From Onthophagus taurus (Eukaryota; Arthropoda; Insecta; Coleoptera; Scarabaeidae): a stretch of DNA of 64,000 nt. Of the stretch, positions 57,420 to 64,000 are shown one piece after another (the stretch's first letter is position 1; each line of letters opens with the position of its first letter). The DNA lies in NCBI RefSeq assembly GCF_036711975.1, contig NC_091976.1:23560001-23624000 (forward strand). The letters are read 5' to 3'. Below the pieces are notes generated by a model, which searched no databases, was not told where the DNA came from, and worked only from the letters and a program-made list of their open reading frames with translations. The position numbers and the translations under genes were made by a program.

Positions 57420-57740
57420 CCTATGAATATTTCTTTTGAGTTACTAGACACGGTCTTTACAATGACTCCCATTAGAACAAAGATGCTACCACGATTGAGT
57501 TCAAGGATGATTCAAATTTTGACTGTAAAGATATCAATAAACTTCTTTGAATGTCTCGATCGCTGCAGGGAGATTTTACAACCACTAATAAGAGCTGACA
57601 TTCTTTGTATTGATTGCAGCACTTGGAAAACAGCTCGACTATCTGAAAATAATTTTATTGCTGTGTTTTTGACCTCTGTATCTAGAACGGTACTGACACC
57701 CATGACAATAACAAATCCTTTTGTCGAATAGTAAATGCGT
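57420..57740 (-). mobile_element. retrotransposon RNase H relic, N-terminal half
   Basis: A minus-strand frame reads TEVKNTAIKLFSDSRAVFQ, then MSALISGCKISLQRSRHSKK. This matches the second part of retroelement RNase H domains, with the central catalytic Asp in FSDS. It ends about 90 bp before the last STK33 exon. Confidence 0.65.
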
Positions 57741-57795
57741 TACCAGCTCTTGAAAAACAATTTATTAAATTTTCTTACCTTTGTATCCAAATTCC

Positions 57796-59100
57796 CTATA
57801 AAAAAAAATAAATCAAATAAACATTTTTTACCATCATATCCTGTTTCCACATTTTCATCATATCTAATACATTAGCACTCAATGTATTTTCGCTGAGTAA
57901 TTTTCCATGAAGCCACGGATGCATACAAATTTCTCCGGCAGTTATCCTTAAAGCGGGATCTTTTTCGAGCATCTTCTTGAGGAGATGTTTCGCTTCAACG
58001 CTAGCACCAAGGCTGGTGAATTGGGGTTCCGCGTGACAGATCATCCGAGTCAACTCGGACTCGGCCATTGAGAAGAATGGAAATTCGCCGGTTAATAGTA
58101 AATACATGATGACTCCCAATGCCCAAATGTCGCACTGTTGGCTGTAAGTGCCCTTCATAATGATTTCGGGTGCTGAAAACTGTTTTTGTGAGCTAACAAA
58201 AAAAATTTTGAGATCATTTGTATACAGATATAGGTTAGGGTTCCGCAACGATCGTGCATCCTTTCATAGTGGGCTCCTTTTACGAATCCAAGTCCGAAAT
58301 CGGAGACTTTTATGTAAAGGTCATCTTGAGGGTTTTTTGGATTTTGCGCCAGAAGGATGTTCTCGAGTTTTAAGTCTCTGTGGACGATTTCTGTAAAGGG
58401 ACCAAGTCCTCTGTAAATATTTTACTTTTTGGATTTTTGTTTTCAGCTAATTATTAATTTTTTTACCATTTTTGTGTAAATAATCTACTGCGTTCGATAA
58501 TTGCGTGATGACGTTTCTTGTGTCGCCTTCGGTGAAAGGTTTTCTTGATTGAAATTTTTGCCTAAGTTCGCCAATACATTTTTCCATAACCAAATAAATT
58601 TTTTCAGTAGATTCAAATATTTTGTGCAGATAAATAATGTGAGGGTGTTTAACTAGTTTCAAAATTAATATTTCCCGGTTTATTGAGGTCATTTTTTTCG
58701 GAGCCTATTAAATTTAATAGAATTTGTTATGATTCTTAACACAAATCGAATGCATTTACAGTTTTTGGTATGATTTTCATTGCCCATGTGGTTCCATTTT
58801 GCTTCTCGCTGACACTTATGACTTTTCCGAAACTTCCTTGCCCCAAAACTTGTCCAAAGTTGTAAGATGTTTGAAGTACCGATGAATCGGTGATATGAAT
58901 GTGTTTCACATCATTCTGTTTCTTTAATTTAGAAGCGTGCGAATGCTAAATATAACGTTTTCAATAATTATGTACATTAATTTGTTTTTAAATTAATTAC
59001 TTACGCTTTGACTGTCAACTTCGAATTCATCCCAATTTAACGGATCTGTATTTATACCGGTGTTAACAAATTTTGGGGTTTTATCTGGCATTTTACCCAT
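57796..59100 (-). CDS. STK33: serine/threonine kinase of the STK33 type
   Basis: Five exons join in frame: 59100-59005, 58945-58760, 58704-58467, 58390-58226 and 58172-57832. Reading on without splicing gives a stop at 57796 and 353 residues. STK33 is a CaMK-group kinase linked to sperm flagellum assembly in mammals. All catalytic motifs are present: glycine loop GQVLGQGSFGKVISV, ATP-binding Lys in WAMKIIPK, helix-C Glu in INREILILK, HRDLKLEN, Mg-binding VSDFGLG, CGTLTYISPEII in place of APE, then YSQQCDIWALGVIMYLLLTG and TANVLDMM-like SANVLDMMKMWKQDMM. An active kinase is expected. The N terminus is much shorter than in mammals, and the C-terminal tail is absent or uncertain: a GTAAAA donor at 57831 could join a 17-bp exon (57795-57779) instead. 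A retroelement RNase H relic lies just beyond. Two in-frame ATGs (59100, 59091) compete. Confidence 0.88.
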
Positions 59101-60353
59101 ACATCTTGCTAAACTGTCAAATTTGGATAACCCGCCAAAAAAAACAAGTTTTTTTAATCTCGAAAATTATCTACTTTCATTTGAGTTTTACAAATAACTT
59201 ACATGGACATTTTTGAATTCGATTCTATTGAAATCGATTTCATATCTAATAAAAAACTTGGAAACGACATTTTTTTTACTATTTTTTCCTTTTTCGATTC
59301 TGATTATCTAAATTGTGTTGGTAGTATTAGAAACCATTAATTGTTATTTCGCAGTTGGCTACCACGCTTTTAAAATCGTTTTCGTTTGACAGCATGTCAA
59401 CTACGATTCTAGATTATATTACAATAATGTACAATTATAATTATTAAGTGGTACTTTAAGGTAATTTGTTTAATTTATTAAAATGTAAGATCTAGGAAGA
59501 AAATAATTAAAATTTTGTAGCGATATCTGTGTTGTAATGCCGTAACATCCTGAACTGTCATTTAATTACAGAAATCTGTATTTTTAATTAATTGGATAAA
59601 ATATTTTTCATTTCTTATTTTAAATAATTAACATCAATATAAATGTTTATATTTATTACTAGGTAATAATTAACGTAAAATATCTAAAAAGACTTATTTA
59701 ACTTTGTCTAGGTAATGTGAAAACTGATACAAAAACTATTGATAAAAATATTTCAAGAAATACATTAAATTGTTGATTTATTAAAGTAGAACGTGCCGCA
59801 ATAACCGTGACACATAAAAAACCAAAATTAGATATGTAATTGTTAATTGCTATCGTTTCTACGTAAAAAACAACAATTAAGGTTATCATGTAGGTACTCG
59901 TGAGAATGAACGTAGATTTCAATACAAAAATGATTAGTACTCGAAAATTCGTTGATTTTATCTTTTAAACATCCTAATCGAATTAAAATGAGCCCGAATA
60001 AAGGGAAATTGTAAAAAAATACCGAAAGATAAGTGTTAAGTGCTCAATGTCGCCGCCGCATCGGTAGCGGCGCTGTAGTCGCTGGCCACGTAAGATTGAC
60101 AATGACAGTTAACGAGTTGCAGAACGAAATCGTTCAAAAAAAGTTTAAATAGACAATAGGGAGATAAAAGTGTCGTTAGGATTTCTAATTTAAGACTTAA
60201 TAAGGTATGTGGTGCCTATAAATTTAATTTAAACCCTTTTTGTTGCTTCTAAACCGACGCATAAACTGTTTACTGATTTCGAGGTCCAAAGGTTTCGTTA
60301 TTTTCTTTTATTTAAACAATACATCTTACATTTAATCGATTTCCAGAATAACA
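59101..60353. promoter_or_regulatory. divergent region between STK33 and Sec24, with Sec24 5' non-coding exon
   Basis: The 1.25 kb between divergent starts holds both promoters. A likely Sec24 leader exon lies around 60050-60204, CpG-rich, ending at a TAAGGTATGT donor. The matching acceptor TTTCCAG ends at 60346, eight bases before the Sec24 ATG. TTTGACAG lies near 59388 on the STK33 side and TTGACAATGACAG near 60095 on the Sec24 side. Confidence 0.5.
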
Positions 60354-63300
60354 ATGAACGAGAACCTTCCGAACGGGATACCGGGACAACACGACCCGAT
60401 GAAATCGTCACCTAGAGATCGTTTTGTGCCATTCAATGGGGTGGAATCATCACACTCTTCTAGAGACTCATCTCCAAGCCTTCGTACACAAATACCACTG
60501 TCGCAACTACCCACTGGTAAAATGGAAATTCCCCCTGGACAATTACCACCAAAAGTATCCAATTTAACAGGACAAATGGGCCGAATTTCTTTATCAAAAC
60601 CGTCTGAATTACACACACCATTCTCAAGTCCTAACGTTTTTACATCAACGCCCGTTTTAGAAGCAACAAAACCTAATTTAGTATCACCCATCGGTACCCC
60701 AAAGCCCAAAGAAGGCAGTGCTTTTACACATTCTTCAACGAGCCAATTTGCGTCTGTCAAAAATATCGAAAGAAATGAAATTGGGAAAGAAGAAATCGAA
60801 AAAAATGTGAGTTCGTTTTTTAATAAGAGCGGAATAAACGGTTCGCTTAAAGATTTGCGGAATATGGACGATTTTAGACAAGGCGAACAAAAATTAACGC
60901 CAAGTAACGTTGTTCCTCAACCAATTAAAATGGCTTCTCAACCAAATTTGATGGGAAATCAATTTACGCAACAGCCGAGAATTAGTCAACCCAATTTACA
61001 AGGGAATATTCTACAGAATACTCAACAAAACGTTCCACAACCAATTAAAATGGGTTCTCAACCGAATTTAATGAGTAATCAAGGATTTCAACATCAAAAT
61101 ATTCCACAACAAATTAAAATGAATCAATTTCAAACAAATTTGCCTACTCAAAATGTACCAAATCAACAATTTGGTTTGCAACAACCTCAAAATCAACAAA
61201 GATTTCAATTAAATCAGCAAAGTTTTAGTGGACCACAAATTAATCCTCAAATTCAACCTCACTTACAACATCCACAACAAATAAATCAAGGGGGTATTCC
61301 CCAAGCGAATTTTCCACAAGGAAATGTTCAACAGATGAGAATGCCACCACCAAAATCGAATAGTTTTCCACAATTAGGTCAAAACGTTCCTGCAATTAAT
61401 TCTGATCAAAATAAAGCTCATTTACACACTAATAGATATCCACAAAATAATTTTAATCAGAATCAACCAAGTGGATATCAAAATCAACCTCAAACTAGTT
61501 TTCATAATCAACCAACAAGTCAAGGATTTCAAAATCAACCACAAAGTGGATTTCCAAATCAATCACAAAGTGGATTTCCGAATCAACCACAAAGTGGATT
61601 TCCAAATCAACCACAAAGTGGATTTCCAAATCAACCACAAAGTAATTTTCAAAATAAATCAGTAAGTGGATTTCAAAATCAACCTCAACAAAGTTTTCAA
61701 AACCAACAGCAAGGGGGGTATCAAAATCAACCTCAAAGTGCATTTCAAAATCAACCTCAAAGTGGATTTCAAAATCAACCTCAAAGTGGATTTCAAGTTC
61801 AATCACAAGCTCCTTATCAAAATCGTGTGACTCAATCTGGTTTTAATAAATTATGGGGTAACGAAAATTTTGATCTACTCCAATGTCCAAATATATTGCC
61901 CCCGACGAAAGTGGAAGCGCCGAAAATCAATTTAGGACAAGAATTTTTAAATGCCGCGAATTGTAGTGCGGATATTTTCCGTTGTACAATGACAAAAATA
62001 CCGGAAAGTACGACGTTACTACAAAAATCTCGTTTACCACTTGGCGTATTAATTCATCCGTTTAAAGATTTAAGTAATTTGCCGGTGATTCAATGTAACA
62101 CGATTGTGCGTTGTCGTACTTGTCGTACTTACATAAATCCTTTCGTGTTTTTCGTCGATTCGAAACGTTGGAAATGTAATTTGTGCTATCGAGTAAATGA
62201 ACTCCCCGAAGAATTTCAATATGATCCGGTTAGTAAGACTTACGGAGATCCTGCACGCCGACCGGAAGTACGTTCAAGTACAATTGAGTATATAGCCCCG
62301 GCTGAGTATATGTTAAGACCCCCACAACCAGCGATTTATCTTTATTTATTCGACGTATCAAGACTTGCTGTTGAAACTGGGTATTTACACACAGTTTGTA
62401 ACGTACTCAGCGCGGAAATTCAAAATATTCCTGGCGATGCAAGAACGCAAATTGGATTTTTATGTTACGATTCGTGTTTACATTTTTACTCTTTAGCCGA
62501 AGGTCAAAATCAACCCCACGAGATGACCGTATTGGATATCGACGACGTGTTTATACCATGTCCGGATAATTTATTAGTAAATTTAAAAGATCGTATTGAT
62601 TTAATTACGGATTTATTAAGTCAATTGCCTATGAGATTTTCAAATACAAATGATACAAACTCAGCTTTAGGCGCTGCTTTGCAAGCGGCTCATAAAATGA
62701 CTTCACCGACGGGTGGAAGGGTAACCGTTTTTCAAACTATTTTGCCGAATAAAGGTCCTGGGGCGGTTGTTTCTCGAGAAGATCCCAATCAGAGATCATC
62801 AAACGACGTACATCACTTAAACCCGGCTAATGATTTTTATAAACGTCTCGCTTTAGAATGTAGCGGCCAACAAATCGCCGTTGATTTATTCATTTTAAAT
62901 TCTCAATACGTTGATCTTGCGACTATTTCTGGAATAAGTCGTTTTAGTGGAGGATGTATTTATCATTTTCCGTTATTTAAAGCCAGTAGAATTGTTCAAA
63001 ACGATCATTTTGAGCGATCATTTCGACGGTATGTTACGAGAAAGATTGGATTTGAAGCTGTTATGCGTGTTAGATGCACGCGAGGACTTTCTATACACAC
63101 TTTCCATGGGAATTTGTTTGTTAGATCGACAGATTTACTTTCTTTACCAAATATTAACCCTGATGCTGGTTTTGGTATGCAAGTTTCTATCGAAGAAAAT
63201 TTATCGGATGTTCAAACGATATGTTTTCAAGCTGCTTTATTGTACACGTCAAGTAAAGGTGAGCGTAGAATACGCGTTCATACTTTGTGTTTACCAATTG

Positions 63301-64000
63301 GTAATACTTTACATGATATTATGAACTCGGCCGATCAACAATGCATCGTCGGATTGTTAGCGAAAATGGCTGTTGATCGTTCGATGCAATCGAGTCTTTT
63401 GGATGCGCGCGAAGCTTTCTTAAATGTAGCAATCGATATTTTAACTAGTTATAAAATTCAATTAAATTTGGGTTCTAGTACCAACGGATTAATGGCTCCT
63501 AATAATCTTAGATTACTTCCTTTGTACATTTCGGCGTTATTAAAAAGTGTAGCGTTTCGTGTAGGTACTTCAACGAGATTAGACGATCGAGTTCGCGCAA
63601 TGTGTGATATGAAAACAAAACCGTTGCCTTATTTAATACAACAAATTTATCCGGATTTATATCCGGTTCATAACCTCGAAGAGCATAGCACGGTTTTAAA
63701 CGACGAAGAGGAACAAATCCATCTTCCGCCTCATTTACAATTGACGGCGCGAAATTTAGATTCGAACGGTGCCTATTTAATGGATATGGGCGAACATATT
63801 TTATTATTTATTTGTGCAAGCGTATCGCAAGGTTTTCTTAAGGACGTTTTGGATTGTAACGATTTCAATAGTATCCCGGAAGATTTCTACGAATTCCCCA
63901 CGTTGGATAACGCGGCTAATCGAAGGATGCAAATGTTTTTGAATTATTTGAACGATGAGAAACCGTTCCTTGCTACGTTTCAAGTAATTAAAGATAACAG
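60354..64000 (+). CDS. Sec24AB: COPII coat protein Sec24, A/B subfamily, C terminus off the right edge
   Basis: Sec24 is the cargo-binding subunit of the inner COPII coat at ER exit sites and acts with Sec23 and Sar1. One exon is open for 1215 codons and runs off the edge. Residues 1-200 are Ser/Pro-rich. Residues about 370-490 are tandem copies of an octapeptide like FQNQPQSG. From about 540 the conserved core starts: CSADIFRCTMTKIPES, then RLPLGVLIHPFKDL. The zinc finger follows at about 580-620 (VRCRTCRTYINPF and WKCNLCYRVNELPEEF). The trunk domain has MLRPPQPAIYLYLFDVS, PGDARTQIGF, ALGAALQAAHKMTSPTGGR and SREDPNQRSS. Then come RKIGFEAVMRVRCTRGLS, FHGNLFVRSTDLLSL, LLYTSSKGERRIRVHTLCLP and the helical region with LAKMAVDRSMQSSLLDAR. 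The truncated gelsolin-like domain begins near GAYLMDMGEH. The sequence is closer to human SEC24A/B than to C/D. The ATG is preceded by a 5' UTR intron. Confidence 0.95.
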   Translation, partial: MNENLPNGIPGQHDPMKSSPRDRFVPFNGVESSHSSRDSSPSLRTQIPLSQLPTGKMEIPPGQLPPKVSNLTGQMGRISLSKPSELHTPFSSPNVFTSTPVLEATKPNLVSPIGTPKPKEGSAFTHSSTSQFASVKNIERNEIGKEEIEKNVSSFFNKSGINGSLKDLRNMDDFRQGEQKLTPSNVVPQPIKMASQPNLMGNQFTQQPRISQPNLQGNILQNTQQNVPQPIKMGSQPNLMSNQGFQHQNIPQQIKMNQFQTNLPTQNVPNQQFGLQQPQNQQRFQLNQQSFSGPQINPQIQPHLQHPQQINQGGIPQANFPQGNVQQMRMPPPKSNSFPQLGQNVPAINSDQNKAHLHTNRYPQNNFNQNQPSGYQNQPQTSFHNQPTSQGFQNQPQSGFPNQSQSGFPNQPQSGFPNQPQSGFPNQPQSNFQNKSVSGFQNQPQQSFQNQQQGGYQNQPQSAFQNQPQSGFQNQPQSGFQVQSQAPYQNRVTQSGFNKLWGNENFDLLQCPNILPPTKVEAPKINLGQEFLNAANCSADIFRCTMTKIPESTTLLQKSRLPLGVLIHPFKDLSNLPVIQCNTIVRCRTCRTYINPFVFFVDSKRWKCNLCYRVNELPEEFQYDPVSKTYGDPARRPEVRSSTIEYIAPAEYMLRPPQPAIYLYLFDVSRLAVETGYLHTVCNVLSAEIQNIPGDARTQIGFLCYDSCLHFYSLAEGQNQPHEMTVLDIDDVFIPCPDNLLVNLKDRIDLITDLLSQLPMRFSNTNDTNSALGAALQAAHKMTSPTGGRVTVFQTILPNKGPGAVVSREDPNQRSSNDVHHLNPANDFYKRLALECSGQQIAVDLFILNSQYVDLATISGISRFSGGCIYHFPLFKASRIVQNDHFERSFRRYVTRKIGFEAVMRVRCTRGLSIHTFHGNLFVRSTDLLSLPNINPDAGFGMQVSIEENLSDVQTICFQAALLYTSSKGERRIRVHTLCLPIGNTLHDIMNSADQQCIVGLLAKMAVDRSMQSSLLDAREAFLNVAIDILTSYKIQLNLGSSTNGLMAPNNLRLLPLYISALLKSVAFRVGTSTRLDDRVRAMCDMKTKPLPYLIQQIYPDLYPVHNLEEHSTVLNDEEEQIHLPPHLQLTARNLDSNGAYLMDMGEHILLFICASVSQGFLKDVLDCNDFNSIPEDFYEFPTLDNAANRRMQMFLNYLNDEKPFLATFQVIKDN
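61480..61830 (+). repeat. 24-bp coding minisatellite in Sec24
   Basis: At least a dozen units of 24 bp close to TTTCAAAATCAACCTCAAAG plus TGGA encode the octapeptide FQNQPQSG and variants (FPNQPQSG, YQNQPQSA). The long antisense and +1 frames over this stretch are by-products of the period. Confidence 0.9.

Noticed and set aside
61495-61806. 103-codon antisense frame rich in FEVDFEIHF
   Set aside because: It is a mirror of the 24-bp coding repeat of Sec24 and has no independent support.
1-64000. CRISPR arrays, bacterial operons, integrated virus genomes
   Set aside because: No spaced identical repeats of CRISPR type, no polycistronic coding, and no viral structural or polymerase genes were seen; only retroelement and DNA-transposon relics.

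Overview
The window is insect nuclear DNA, most likely from a beetle or another holometabolous insect. It is AT-rich, and its genes are split by introns that are either very short (about 50-80 bp) or several kb long. Its proteins are orthologues of Drosophila and vertebrate proteins, and its introns are full of decayed transposons. There are no operons, no tRNA or rRNA genes that I can see, and no CRISPR arrays. Exon junctions were set by hand from GT/AG signals plus protein homology. All spliced models keep frame, but none has been checked against RNA.

Layout from left to right. (1) Minus strand: the first two coding exons of a phospholipase C-beta (Plc21C type, 2702-13159), separated by a 10 kb intron full of transposon remnants. 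The rest of the gene lies off the left edge. (2) Minus strand: a complete four-exon IFT57 (13543-14897). (3) Plus strand: an eight-exon AREL1-type HECT E3 ligase (15325-28334), head to head with IFT57. Its introns carry a 22-bp satellite and tandem duplications. (4) Minus strand: a four-exon coiled-coil protein that I could not name (30769-36173). (5) Plus strand: the NF-kappaB factor dorsal (39345-46218), with two alternative 3' ends that correspond to the Dorsal-A and Dorsal-B isoforms of Drosophila. (6) Plus strand: WASHC3/CCDC53 (46667-47330), a WASH-complex subunit. (7) A divergent pair, RpL36A/eL42 (minus, 50180-50757) and a prothymosin-alpha-like acidic nuclear protein (plus, 51524-53087). 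(8) Minus strand: a small unidentified, probable two-exon gene (54862-55437). (9) Minus strand: an STK33-type kinase (57796-59100). (10) Plus strand: a COPII coat gene of the Sec24A/B type, open from 60354 to the right edge.

The genes are housekeeping or signalling genes with no shared pathway. Loose themes are cilia and flagella (IFT57, STK33), endomembrane traffic (Sec24, WASHC3) and ubiquitin or apoptosis control (AREL1). The accessory content is old mobile DNA: non-LTR retrotransposon pieces, a Harbinger element with intact terminal repeats, a Tc1 element, a mariner relic, and a foldback structure that carries a hammerhead-ribozyme-like core of the Penelope type. The most interesting signals are the ribozyme-like foldback, the long open reading frame in the retained dorsal intron, the HECT cysteine codon split by an intron, the N-terminal extension of AREL1, and a 13-bp motif (AACATAACCTCAA) that recurs seven times in otherwise unrelated non-coding DNA.
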